Shown: piece by piece, positions 35,901 through 48,745 of the stretch
Numbering within the stretch: position 1 is the first letter of the stretch
Layout: the number at the start of each line of letters is the position of its first letter
Assembly: GCA_942159475.1 (NCBI GenBank)
Contig: OW804096.1
Coordinates: forward strand, 108,288,194 to 108,352,193
Reading direction: 5' to 3'
DNA: 64,000 bases
Source of the DNA: Sthenelais limicola
Taxonomy: Eukaryota; Annelida; Polychaeta; Phyllodocida; Sigalionidae
Program-made: the position numbers and the translations under genes
Notes under the pieces: model-generated
The model's database searches: none
What the model was told of the DNA's origin: nothing
Seen by the model: the letters and a program-made list of their open reading frames with translations, nothing else

Positions 35901-38900
35901 AAAAGATCCAATACATTTCGGCTACGTTTCATGCTAGATATATATTCCTAATATAATCATGAGCAAAGCAGCAAAAAAGCTCGCGACTTAATTTCGGTAC
36001 AGTGCTATTATCTGGAATTGTATGTCTAGGTTCAATACTGTTTCAATATGTATTTATTGCAATATATTGGATATATAATATGGTGAATTTGAAGAGAGAA
36101 CTTTAAAAAATTGTACACCTCAGCAGAAATTCAGGTTCAAAGAACCCACTTCAATATTATATGACGAACTGGAGAGAGAGAGAAAGAGAGAGAGTGTATA
36201 CATATACTCTCTTGCCATATGCAGGAGCTCAAAAGCTGAAAATAATTATTACATACATTGTGGAGGAATTTCTGAATGGCGTACTATGTTCACGATCTAA
36301 AATGAAGTCTTTGATGTCTACATTCGCGAGAACATTAATCATGATGATAAAGGATGCAGCACATCATCTGATGCTGATGACTGTATGGCCTACACAATTT
36401 CCACAGCGACTTCATTTTCTGGTTGGCGACAGTTTATACCTGCTGCTGCTACTGTGGGGGGAATTCAGCACCTGTGTAGACTAGTGAATCACGATATTTC
36501 ACCATTTTTCTCCGCCATGTCTGGCGACATGCTGATTTCAGAATCGCAATATTTGCCCTTTTGGTTGCGTGTAGAATATGCATCTGCGTTCGATAGGAAT
36601 TGTAAGGAAAGAAGTTGATACTGCCGACTGCAGAGCTCTGTGATGAAATGATCCTGAGAATAGGGAATGTGGCGAGGATCAATTCATACAGGAGGAATAG
36701 AAGAGGGGATGGTTGACAGTTGGAATTGTTCCAAAATTTGAAATAAAACCTGTGGTGAGCTTCAATTTGGTTATCATCAGATTCGGAAAGCCAAGTTAAC
36801 TAGATTGGTGGGGAACCCATACTAATGAGGCTTACACAACTCTTATGCTTGTTAGTTAAGGTGGTTAATTTCTGGTTGAACTATTAGATCGACAGCGAAA
36901 TTAAATGAAAGGTGGCATATATTTATAAATTAACAGATTCTTTATGCTGCTCTTATCATAAGATGCTATAATAGGGTTTTGCAATTCGCCTACAATGATT
37001 TTCATTTTTACGCGTTTATTTTTCAGAACCCATGCAGTACCAAGCCCCAATGTTTAAAAATATCCTACACAGACTTATGAAACAAAGACTAATTCAGAGT
37101 CATTATAAATTAGATGCACTATCGCTGAAATCTTGCAAAACACACATGAAGCAATTAAACAAAACTGCATGGTAGTCTACTTCGGGTAGAGAAGGGGACT
37201 AATACAACAATGATACGGATAGTGGTTCAACTAATTCACTGCTTGTGGAAATAAATGTGTACGTATATAATATATTATATATAATTGGTGTGAAAATGCC
37301 TAACGCTAATTCATACAATCCAGAAGTATAGAGAGTATAAAAAATATAATTATCCAGCCACGAGCGATAGATAAACATCACCGTACAGAATAATTATATT
37401 AGATGTCTACACGAATCCTAGCTACGAACACGTGTAGTGTTTCGTTCATACCCACCGATATAATTTACTTTTTGTGTCATTCAATTTCCAAAGTATCAAT
37501 TAACTTAATCAGTTTAAATAGTTTCTTAAGTTTAAAAACCCGAACAAACAAGTCACTTTAGTCTGCTTCATGGCAAATATTTGGTCTGGATACACTATAC
37601 GCCACAATAAAATTGAGCTAAAAGTCTTTAATTCCATGTAATCTTATGCTATTCCTCTTAATCTCTAAGCCTAGGGTCCGTTTCTGTTTATATAATCCTA
37701 TAATCCAATGCAATGAGTCATCATTGCTAAAATTAAACTAAACTGGTATGTATACATGTCAGCACTTGGCCATCATGTTTTTTTTAAAGATGGCATGCTG
37801 GACTTTTTTCCACGAGAGGGGAGAACAATCCATCGCTTAAGTACACATAGAGGACAGTTAATGAGCAATAAAGGCAGGAAACTAACAAAATTCAAATAAC
37901 GACCAAAGTAAACGCACGGAAATTGTGCAGTTCACTTTATAATCATCAAGAGAAACTATCAATGCATCACACATTTCGTACCCCCAAACGGTACGTAAAG
38001 TTTAAAGGTAATTCAATATAAATCACTGAGAGTTAGTTTCTTCTGAAATACAGCAGAATAAAGTGTGGAGTAATATACGAAACCCGGTCCCTATTTGGTA
38101 TTCAACCGGTCCTCCCACTGAAAGAAGATAATCCCAAGTTCCTTTGAAAGAAGGCTATACCTGACAGATTAATCTCTCTCACAGGTATAGGTAGGCGTCA
38201 GGTAATACCTTGCACGTTTTGCTGCAACACCAATACATTGATGTAAGGCTTTTGTAATGTCACCCCCTGTTGAGATATACTCCTGCATGGATTGATTCAA
38301 ATGGATGCAATCTCTAATAATATATATCTCTATTATCCAGTTCTAAACTCAAATGTCAAAACATGGGCATAAAATCTGGTAGTACGCATACACACGTCAT
38401 GGATCGCCGCCAATATAATGAATATAATATTAATAAATCTTACCGCGTGGACGGAGAATATATAAAAATAGGGACAGCCTTCAACGCTAATCATTGAATA
38501 TTTATGTGATAAATGAAATACTAAGATTCACAGTTTAATACGTTTATCCGCTTGACATCTCCACAGGGGGTATCAGCTCCTGTGGTATTAAACAAGGTTG
38601 GGGGTATACATCGGAACAATAAACGTCGATAAGTATGAGTGTCTTTTGTCACGTAAATATGTATAAGCATAGCTTGCGCGCCACTCAATAGAGTCGTCTA
38701 CTCTAATCTTGTTATATGTTTGAACTATAATAATCTTATACAACCGACTCCTCCTACAAAATGACCACCCTGGTCTTTATGATCCCTTTAAGAAAAGGTT
38801 GGCTCTCTGAACTATGTTATATAAAAGTATATAATTTATATATATCTAATTTATAAATTTGTAGCCTGCGTAACTCAACAAACTTGCATAGAATAAAAAT

Positions 38901-40370
38901 GATATGACATTCTTGATCTTGCTAGAGAGCATCTTCCCGAACCCGGATCTAATTAGTACGAGAAAACAGAGAAATAAAACATCGCTTGGTTGATGCTACG
39001 TGTCCTTGAATAGTTCTGAGCTTACAAACGTTAATCAACTCCTTTGGAACGAGGACCCAATAGTCAACGGAGTAAAAATATGATACATGTAGCGTTTATT
39101 TTTAGTTTTGTAATAATGGTCGTGGCAGTGCTGACTAGGCTATATAAATGATTTACTTACACGACTCTCGGGAGTGTGAGGAAGAAGAGAAGGATGGAAA
39201 TGGGATACACAAGCAGGAGAAATGAGCCAAGGATATAGGAGGATGGGTACCTGCCAAGACATTTGTTTTGAAAGCTCGCAGTGAGCGAAAGGAGTGAATG
39301 ATTTATGCCTTGAAATTATCTCCTTTTCTTAGCCCTTTTTATAGGTTTACTGGGTTAAATAAGAATGTATTGTAAACTGTTTATAACCACCGGTTCATAA
39401 GGATTGCTGTGTTGCAAATATGGGGAAGTGTCCTTCAGCATTGGGGTACAATAATCTCTTTGAGGCGATAAGGGATATCGCAATACCCTGGGGTAGAAGA
39501 AAGTCCTAGGGATGAAATCGTTCCCTCAATGTGCGCGATGAAGGGCTGGAAGTAGGGGAATGGTATTGATGAAGGTAATGACGAAAGGATATGATTCGGA
39601 TATAGGAAGATACTGAGACACGCCAAGCAAATCCATATCGGGATGTAGAGAGAACACCGTGAAAGACGATAAGACGACTGAAGGAGCAGGGAAATAGCTT
39701 GGGAGTGGAACAAGCAACGTGAATACATCCAACCATGAGTATGGCCGCATGCTCTTCTATCTTTTAACAAAATTAATAACTAAGTACAAAGACATGACAT
39801 TTCATAAAAAGATATTTTATCACATTACACACCAAGTGAAGTAAAAATGAAAATGTATACAAAACACCCTCTCCGCCCTATCCTCTCTCTCCCTCACCCT
39901 CGCCCTCTCCACCTGTTTCTTTTTCTTGCTAAGGTCCAGAGGACGAGCAGTGTCATCATCCCTGGTAGGACTGGCAAGTGGTGCCCTCATCAGTTGACGA
40001 AGCACCGGGCCCTTCCCTGCCTTCCTATCTGCTGTGCCCAGCCATGTTGTGTGAGCCCCGATAGCGCAAAGACAGCATGGCACACGCTCCGCTATTCAAT
40101 CCCGCATCATCACTGAGCCAGAGACATTTCAAAAACCTCTCTATAACAGATGAGCATTTGAAATAAAGATAGATCTAGTATATATAATGATGTCTTCTTG
40201 GAAATATATCGAATGGTTTGATTGCCCAGGTGGGGAAAGCGAGCTCGTTCGAGGGTTGTGGTAAAAAGTCAAGGAGGCGTCGCAACATAATATTAAATAT
40301 AGGATACATCAGTTTAGGATGATGTATATAGGTTTAATCGAAGCAATAGGTCGTCATACTGACAGGGCTT
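29952..40370. other. long non-coding stretch
   Basis: No exon recognised with confidence. Contents: a GAACCGAAACC-type short repeat (about 29978-30002), a perfect 28-bp palindrome (31889-31916), TA microsatellites (about 34797-34831), a GA microsatellite (about 36172-36205), a TATA-like TATAAAAATA at 38461 with no gene start after it, and CT-rich sequence (about 39876-39920). An open stretch at about 36299-36618 has no recognisable domain. Confidence 0.45.
31889..31916. repeat. perfect 28-bp palindrome
   Basis: TATAAGCATGAA is followed by CATG and then TTCATGCTTATA. It can form a cruciform or hairpin with no loop. It is immediately followed by a short TGCA/CATG repeat. Confidence 0.8.
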
Positions 40371-40379
40371 TGCTGTTAT

Positions 40380-42569
40380 GTCCTCTGTGTGGATGTTCCG
40401 AGGTCTAGAGGTAGATTTTCACGATAGGGGGCGTGCGAGTGAAAGCGCAGCGCTGAGAGCAAGGGAAGGAGGTGCGGGACTCTGCCTGCCACCACTGCCA
40501 CCACTGCAGCCGCCACCACCGCCATCGCCACCACACACTGAAGCTAAGCAAGCCAGCAAGCAAGCCTTCCGGAGAGTTTGTTGTAGTGTGTGCTGCTGCC
40601 GCTGGTATTGACCAAGATGTCGAGGTGCCCGCCGATATTGCCACGAGACCCTCCATACCCCGCACCACCATCGGAGAACTGCTTGGGATCGTAGACAACA
40701 CAGGGAAAGCCAAGTCAACCGGAGGAGAGACCTTCTCCCTCTCTCTCCCTCACTGTCAGTCCCTCAGGAGAAAGATACCAACAACTTGTGTTATCATTTG
40801 GGAGTAGAGAGTATATATTAATAACATACACGGCAAGGCTGGCTATTTCAAAGGAGGTTACTTGGAATCGGCAGAGTTGATACATTTCAGTTACTGGAGG
40901 TAATACTCTTCCTGATACTACTACTTCAGCACTGGTGGATTGCTTGTATGAAGCGATAACTGCTCTCCAGTCCGCCGGAGGACTGGGGTAGGTATAGGGG
41001 CTGTGTTGAAATTCAGTCTTATGTTGAGTGGCATTAAACCTGTGGCTGGTATTCTAACGATATCGGCGAAACAGCAAGAGGAGGAGGAAAAGGAAAAAGG
41101 GTAAGGACATTAATTAGTACACAGCTATAAGAAGGATTTTCTGCCTCTTCTCCATTCATTCCTCGACCTCTGTCACTACTGCTATTTAACACCACGGTTT
41201 ATATCAGCATCAAATGGACCATACTCAACAGTTGATAAGGTGAGAGGTTGCATGATTGTGCCACAGGCATACCGTAGTGTGGCACGTAGTAATACAAGTG
41301 TGTGTCGTCGGGGACGCTTGAGTGAATGAGTCAGGGAGTCAGTCATCCTGGTCACAGTTGAGCGATCTTTGGACCAGGTTTTTATTAATACGAGGGAGCT
41401 GTGTCAGCCTCATCAGAAGGACCCGAGCATCGAGGGACAGTGGTGCAGTCAGACCTATACGCTGCTGTACAACCACCACCATCACCACCACTGTGCATAT
41501 AGTGCCCGTTGCGATATAGCTATACAGCGTAGACAACACATACTATAGGAATAAACCAGCTTCACTTCGGTGTTCTCCTACAGCATCCCATCCCCTACTC
41601 CCACTCTCCCTTACTACTACTATCATATCCCATATTGCTGCCGCCGCGACTGCTGCCCCTCCCCCTCTCATCCCTTTAATATAACTCATACGCAGAACTG
41701 GCTCTACTGGATCCAAATCTATCGCCCTCACAACCGTTCTTGATAGCAGGGGTATAAAGATCCTACAAGTTCTATCTACCCTGCTTCCTTATACCACTAC
41801 ACCACTTTAGTCCCTCATCCCCCTTCCCCCATACTACTACTCCCTTCCCCCTATCTGCTTACGTTTCAAGCACTCTAGGGTCAGTCAGGCAACGATCCGG
41901 TCGATCCCTAGTCTGTCAGTTGATAGATCGAGCGTAGAACACGGCTGACACGGGTGGAGGAGGAGAGGAAAAACCTCTGTCACAGTAGAGAGAGACATCA
42001 GTAGGAGGAGTATTGGGGAGTAGTGTGCGAACACCTTACATGTACACCATCCTTCCGTTAATACTGATGCCTACCTATAATATGGAAGTTTAAGTACGAA
42101 TTGTGCAGTGCATACACATAGGAAAAGAAGAACTCTCATCATAGCATGACACTATCCTATCAATTAAAATCAGGGGATCGGTCCGTATAGAACTGAATGA
42201 ACGATTGGGACCTACTGCATACACGCGATTTTGAAGCCCACCATGCAAGTTACATACATACACCGTCCACTGCGGATACACTTCAAGAAGAGGACAATAT
42301 TCAATTAGTAAACCACCTACCCAAACTACCAGCATAATTCGGACCATATTTTCTTCATCACTTTGAATGATTGATCACATCTCATTCATCACCCAGGAAG
42401 GAACGTTTTACTTTCGTGGAATAAATTCTAACTTGGGAAATTAACGCATATCTATCTATTTAGTAGGTGCTATCTATGCCACGTCTATTTGAATAAATAG
42501 AAAGCTGAGGTATTACGTCTATCAATATACCAATGTTTCTCGATCGATAGTTAAACAAAACTTACCAAA
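40380..42569 (+). promoter_or_regulatory. putative promoter and 5'UTR region of the secreted-protein gene
   Basis: The DNA here is more GC- and CpG-rich than its surroundings and contains CCACCG/CCACCA repeats (about 40490-40533 and 41477-41492), an AP-1-like TGAGTCAG (about 41327-41334) and a TATA-like GGTATAAAGATCC (about 41751-41763). It lies directly upstream of a coding first exon on the same strand. No transcription start can be fixed from sequence alone. The long frames here come from triplet repeats and I do not regard them as genes. Confidence 0.35.
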
Positions 42570-42648
42570 ATGTGTCTACAGTTCAAGAAGTTACCTTGGA
42601 CCGTCTACCTTGGTCTGGTGTGCTTGTGTACCCTCTGTCAAGCTCCAG
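42570..42648 (+). CDS. first coding exon with signal peptide, secreted or membrane protein
   Basis: ATG at 42570 in a good context (ACCAAAATG) opens 26 codons: a short N-region with two lysines, then the hydrophobic core LPWTVYLGLVCLCTLC and a probable signal peptidase site after CQA. The reading frame runs into CCAG|GTAAGT at 42648/42649, a perfect 5' splice donor, leaving phase 1. Start, signal peptide and donor together are strong signs of a real first coding exon. Only 26 residues are visible and none is specific to a family, so the protein cannot be named. The following 21 kb shows no clear second exon, implying a long first intron, which is common for extracellular matrix and receptor genes. 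Confidence 0.65.
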
Positions 42649-45520
42649 GTAAGTAACATTTCACAAAATGTTAAATTTGTTCATTACGCAGGCATCTTGG
42701 TTTGGGGCATTTTCTCCTCCCTCAGCCAATACTTCTATCCATCTTTTACCTTTGACTGACTGCGCCAAACAGGTACCTGATGACTGATCGTCCACCTCTT
42801 GAGACGTATCCATCAACGACATGGCATGAAACCGTGTCAGCTCTCACACGGTTATCGTTTGATTAATAAGCATTGGGGTGATCAGACGGAAGCTAGACAC
42901 ATTAAAAATACCTTTAAATAAACTAGAACTTGCAAACCACAGTGATCAATGATTAGTCTAGAGAACGAAAAAAATGCTGTTAGCATGTCCGAACCTAGAT
43001 GCTCTTGGCTTTAATACCTCATTGAAAAAAACATTTATACGTTGGCTTTTATATCTTTGATAAATGTTCAAGGCTTTCCCCTACTCACGTTCCTTCGACG
43101 TAGAAACATAAATAGATGCCCATCTGTCTGGAAATAGATCCTAGAGAGGAGGGGAGACCGTTCATAAATAGTGGTTCTGCTCGCATCATTACTTGTTGGT
43201 GATAACCCCAGACGGTATTGGACAATCTGAACACGGTTTAATGATCCGTTGGAGATAGAGTGGGCAGAACAAGCCGGGTGAGATTTAGAGATCAAACACT
43301 GCAACAAAATGACTGATCTCTATTGTTGCCCTAGAAGCTACCGATAACACACCCACATATCAAAACATACTATTACACAGCTCTATCATATCTATTTGAC
43401 CCTTTCTTTTGAAAGCGCCTGTGTTTGATACAGTTGGCTGTGTATAGTCTATACTTAATCCTTCAGGTGAATGTTTTCCTTGGCCTTACCCAATATACTG
43501 AATGTGCTCTACATGGTAGAGCAATCCAAGTAAATATGCACTTAATATGTTAGACTCGTAGAGCAGGGAATGGCTTCTAGAGGAGTATATAGAATTATAG
43601 TTTTTCCCTAGGCTTGAGTAACTGTGGATGATGAGAGCTAAAACGAAAATCATGCTGAGTTGCATTGATGTCACGGTTCGTGATGATGATTTGTATCTCG
43701 CGAAATATCTCAGGGTCTACGGCCGGTATAGAGATCTATCACTGAATGAACGGTAATGAATTGACATTGTGTTTGGGGAGTATTTGTCTCATTTTCATTC
43801 GCTTTTAAGCTCCTATAATTTTCAGATCAATAATTATATTGGTACTATTAGATATAATTCTGAAACATTTCTATAAACAGATTGTCCATAGGCATAAAAG
43901 GCATTCTCATATAATGTGTACACATGCGGAACATATAATTCAGATAAATACGTGCTAGCATGAAAACATATTTTTAGATAAGACATATATATTTGTATGA
44001 GGTTTCCAACGATGCCATGTCTGTGCCAAGTCCATTCCTATTACTACGACCAGCCGGCCGATACTTGCCGGCTGCAATACTTTAACATTGTGTTTTTTGC
44101 CGTGCGGCAGCCGTACACCAATCGGCCGTTGTAATGTGAATGGGCCTTAAAGGTGTAACTTCACCAAGAGATTTTTCATTACGGCCCATCCGGTTTTCAC
44201 CTTACGGCTAATGGTAAACCAATGGTGCCGGATTAGAGAACCGTATCTGCCGCAAGGACGAAAACCTTGGTGTAGCCCTAGCTTTAGGCTATTGTTTATT
44301 TTAAATTTATACATGCCGTAGGCATTCTGTCAAACAAGCAACATATGAAACTTATCGGTATTCCAGACCACATATATAAGCATGCCATTGATAGTTTTGC
44401 GGGTGTTAATATAGTAAGGAATTCCTCCTGCAGCATGTAAACGGCAGTATATGTGGGGGTGGCCTTCTGATACCTTAGAGGAACGCCACCGTCGACCACT
44501 AAAATTTTAATCCTACATTGGAGGATCACCTGGGAGATTTGGTGCTAAGATTGATGGGTGTAGAGCCATGGAAACATAGGCACAGTAGTGTTGGCCCTCG
44601 TGGTATGCATACACAATGCTGGTGTGCCACGAATAAAAAAACATGCCTCACCATTGTATTGTTTGCCGATGCTTATGAATCCCAGAGCAGAAAACCAACT
44701 TGTTATTTTCATACCCCATTTTCCATTTCTCCGTGATGTACAACCTCCGCATTCAGAACTCACAATCAAGGAGTGGATGTAAAAGTTAATGTATTTCCGA
44801 CACAAAATAGCATCGGATGAAGGGTTGCGTCGATTATTATGAAAGCTCCGAGTCCACTGAAGCCTCCTATGGGAGCCATTTGTTTCCCTGTATTCCCTTT
44901 AAAGTAGAATATGCCGGGATGGGACAACATACTGTTATTACAGTTATAGATGAGAGTGTCGAATGTGAATAACATAAAAGTGATGTACATCAAACCGGTC
45001 TTGACCAAATGGATGCAGTAAAGCCTGCGAGTCTGTCGATGTGATATGATAGGGGCGTATTGTTATAATGTATACCACGTTTAAATTATGACTGTATGAT
45101 GTACGCTCATCCCCAAAACTCTTATAATCCCAGCAGCCTCAAAGGGACACAGCCGATTATAAGTACCTCTTAAAATATCACATTCAATACTTCTTTTACA
45201 GACATTGAGAACGCTCATCTATGCATCAGCTATATCAGTTCTAGGGAATGTATATCTGTTTACATATAAGACATGTCTTAGGATAAAGTCTTAAACATGA
45301 AAAGATCACTGGCGAGTGAAATATTATAGTTTTGGATTGTATTTGCATTATCACAGTTTGTTAGTGATCAATAGATCAATGAATATAAAGATTGTGACAA
45401 TTGATTATATGAAAGACTGTTCAGATATTAACGTTTTTACGATTTATAGTGGAATATTTACTGCAATGCCACACATGTATGCACATACATGTCGTGTCCT
45501 TTATGAACCCCTTGACATTG
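42649..45520 (+). other. first intron, proximal part
   Basis: It starts with the GTAAGTAAC donor. No exon recognised. A GC-rich island at about 44045-44280 (GGCCGATACTTGCCGGC..., TTGTAATGTGAATGGGCC) differs in base composition from its neighbours and may be an old interspersed repeat; its ends are not clear. Confidence 0.45.
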
Positions 45521-45555
45521 TATATGGGTCAGTTTTTTCAAGTGTGCTCTTTTGC
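45521..45555 (+). repeat. left terminal inverted repeat
   Basis: Pairs with 48711-48745 over 35 bp with a single C/G difference (GTGCTCTTTTGC against GTGCTGTTTTGC). Confidence 0.85.
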
Positions 45556-45718
45556 CACCTGGGGTTGTGAGTGAAGGGCCAAAATTTAAAATATATCAAA
45601 CTGTTTTTCGACACTCTGATTGTATAATATGGGGTTTGAGCTTTCAGGAAAACTTCATTCCAACAGAATCAAACCAGGAATTCTGCCCTTTTGGGCCTTT
45701 TGTATACTATTGCTCAAA

Positions 45719-48357
45719 TACTGTGACGTAGGTATAGCCCCCAGTGTTGGAATATATTGAAAACTCTGAAATTCCATTGAAGGAAATGTCAGATGAGAAC
45801 CTTATTTTATTCGAAGAATCCTTCTATTACTTATGATAAGTACTTATAATCCCCAATATCTCATGACCAATATGTACAATGTGGCCTTCAACTGATTTAT
45901 ATAATTCTATCGTGTTTTTGTGGAGTTTTTGATACTAAAAATAATTTTCATTCCAATTCAACCTATTCTTCAAGCAGTAGGTTGACTATTTAGTTTTTTC
46001 TATGTGTTGTTTTATGACATACTTTTTTATATAGACGATGCTCATAATTTAGGCCACAAAGATATCACATTTTTTAGAGCTTCTTTTAAAAACCTCTTAA
46101 TGGGATATACTTACGTCACATATATGCTTTAAAATTCCAATTTTCAAATTTATGAAATAGAAATAAATAAAAATATACTTGTAACATTAGAAATGAATTC
46201 TCAACTTCAAGTAGCATCATCATGACCTTAAAATTCAAGTGAAAGATGATCTTTGGTCACAATGCGGCACAATTTCAACCTGGAAATTCAACAAAAATTC
46301 TAAGAAAATTCCAACTGTTCAACCCTGATGCATGAATTATTGCTTTATTCCACAATAAAACGAATAAAAAATGACCCCATACATCATTCACTGCCATATA
46401 TATTCATTTGAAACTAATTATTAAACTATTAAACATGACAAAAATGCCAAATCTCAAGCCCAGCAAGGGCTATACCTACGTCACACATATTAAAGATAAA
46501 ATACCTCAAATGAGCTGAAAATAATAATTTAAATAGCCTAATCATGTCTGATATAATATCAACTGGATAACAAATGTTTCAGGAATATGTTCTACCAAAA
46601 AAACTTGTTGGAAAATAAATTTGGATGAAAAGGATGCACTTTTTTATCCTGGAAGTTCATTAGAATTTCTACAAAATTCCAAGTTTGTATTCGAAATCTC
46701 ACAAATAATTATTTTGTTTCAAATAAAAACTGTATGGGTCCCAACTGATATACCATTCAATATCTGATATCTACTTGAAACTATTATTTCAACCATTTAC
46801 ACAATACAAAATGCTCTGATCTCTAGGCCAGCAAGGGATATACTTACGTCACATACAAAAGACACTATACTTCCAATGAGGAGGAACAATAATCCTTAGA
46901 TCATAATAGCCTTATTTGACTTTATATGGCAAACATACACCATTTAACATCACATAATAGAGTTGAAATGATTATCTCAACTATTTACACCTGACAAAAG
47001 GGTCAAATCAATTGACCACCAAGGGCTATACTTACGTCACATGAAAGAAAATGAATTACACCATTTGTGAATGACTTCACTTCAGGTAAATTAATCGTTT
47101 TAAATTGAAATGACAATAATATGGCACATCCTATACACAATTCAATGTCCCATATCCTCTTGAAATCATTTTTTTTAACTATTTACACATGAAAAAAGAG
47201 CCAGATGGTATGGCCAGCAAGGTCTATACTTACGTCACACACTAAAGACAAAATACTTCACATGAGGTGAAATCAATAATGATTATATTGGAATAGTCTA
47301 ATTTTACTTTTTATGATTTAAGTAGATTAACAACGGTTAACAGAATTGATTCTACACAGATAACCTGTTGAAAAAACATCTTGGGTCATGATGAGTCACT
47401 TTTTAAAGTGGAAATTGATCAAAATTCATACAAAATTCTAACACGTAAACAGAAATGGCAAAACAAAAATATTTCATTTTAAAACAAAAACTATTTATAG
47501 CACACCATATACACTATTCAATATACAATATCCAGTTGATAACATTATTTCAATTATTTAGGCATGGCAAAAGGGTCAGACCATATGGCCAGAAAGGGAT
47601 ATACTTACGTCACAGAATTCTTCACATGAGGTCTAAACAATTATTTCAAGAATATAATAACCTAATTTCACTTATTATAACTTTAAATGGGTCATTCCAA
47701 TACACCATATGATATCCCTTATCTCCTATTATTTATTATTTTAACTATTTATGTGTGACAGAAGGATCAGAACTCATGACCAGCAAGGGCTATACTTACG
47801 TCACATACTAAACATTACATGTTTGTGCAGTAATGCTATTATGTGAGATTGATATAAGAGTGTATGCAGTCCACATGATACAGGTGTGGATAAAGTTTGC
47901 ATCCAAGTACAAAATATGAAATGTAAACTGTCTGTTAGTCTTTTTGAGACTGTATTGTTTAATAATTCAGGCAGATATACTTACGTCACACACAGGCATT
48001 TTTAAGAGTTTTTGCCCTTAGAGTGCATTAATTGAGTATATTTTTAAAAAATGAATGTCCTCTGGTTATGAGAGCTTGGAATGAGACCACAAAAAAAGTA
48101 ATTCAATGTTTAATATTTTAATGCCTATTATGTGGATTTGATTTGATAATAGTGACGTAAGTATAGCATAAAAGTTGGAAAATGGGGTTTAAAAAAATAG
48201 CTTGTTCCTGTGAAACGAATTTTGAAGTTACACCCTCAATTTTTCTAAGTAATAAAGTGATGATATAGTGCTCTTAATCAAGAGAATTTTTTGGTATGTG
48301 CTTCAAAACTTATTATTGATTAATGGCTCCTTAAAAAGGGATATACTTACGTCACAA
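45719..48357. repeat. tandem array with eleven phased TATACTTACGTCA motifs
   Basis: Motif positions are 45723 (reverse, TGACGTAGGTATA), 46106, 46471 (TATACCTACGTCA), 46839, 47027, 47225, 47600, 47791, 47976, 48153 (reverse) and 48342. Successive spacings are 383, 365, 368, 188, 198, 375, 191, 185, 177 and 189 bp, that is one or two times about 187. Several units share a longer upstream block (TTTACACATGACAAAAGG, then GGCCAGCAAGGGC), but the copies at 47976, 48153 and 48342 share little beyond the motif. TACGTCA is invariant in all eleven. Confidence 0.85.
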
Positions 48358-48710
48358 AATTGGTTGGAAAAATGTTGAGGGCCATGGGGGATGGTATTGA
48401 GATCTGAATAAGCTCAAATAATGGTTTCATATATAATTCAGACCTACGAAAGTAAGTTAAAGCAAAAAGAAATATACATTGCTATGCTTATGCCTATGTG
48501 AACATTGTTATGCTTTATTCGTTTTATCTTTTTACATCAAAAAGTAAGGTAAAATGACAGTTTTTGCCATTTTAAGATACTTAATATTGTTTTGAGATAT
48601 GGAAAAGCATATGTGGAATGAAAGAGCTTGTCCAGGGGAAGCGCATGACACAGGAATAATGAGTATTCAACCCATATTATTGAAAATAGTCCAGGAAATG
48701 TGGCCAGAAT

Positions 48711-48745
48711 GCAAAACAGCACACTTGAAAAAACTGACCCATATA
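48711..48745 (-). repeat. right terminal inverted repeat
   Basis: Partner of 45521-45555. It is followed by ATGGGTAAATTT of the flank. Confidence 0.85.

Larger units (their letters stand above)
45521..48745. mobile_element. 3.2-kb TIR element containing a phased motif array
   Basis: 35-bp terminal inverted repeats with one mismatch (TATATGGGTCAGTTTTTTC... at 45521-45555 and its complement at 48711-48745) enclose about 3.15 kb with no transposase-like frame. The interior is an AT-rich, diverged tandem array carrying the TATACTTACGTCA motif. If the outer TATA/ATAT is the duplicated target, the TIR proper begins GGGTCAG. I cannot assign a superfamily. A large non-autonomous DNA transposon is the simplest reading. 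It lies inside the presumed first intron of the secreted-protein gene. Confidence 0.65.

Noticed and set aside
36299..36618. About 105 open codons including SFSGWRQFIPAAATVGG
   Set aside because: No ATG near its start, no clear splice acceptor, no recognisable domain. An open stretch of this length can occur by chance.
40378..40807. Several overlapping long frames on both strands, rich in Pro, His or Trp
   Set aside because: They arise from CCACCG/CCACCA triplet repeats that keep all frames open. They are not convincing coding sequence.
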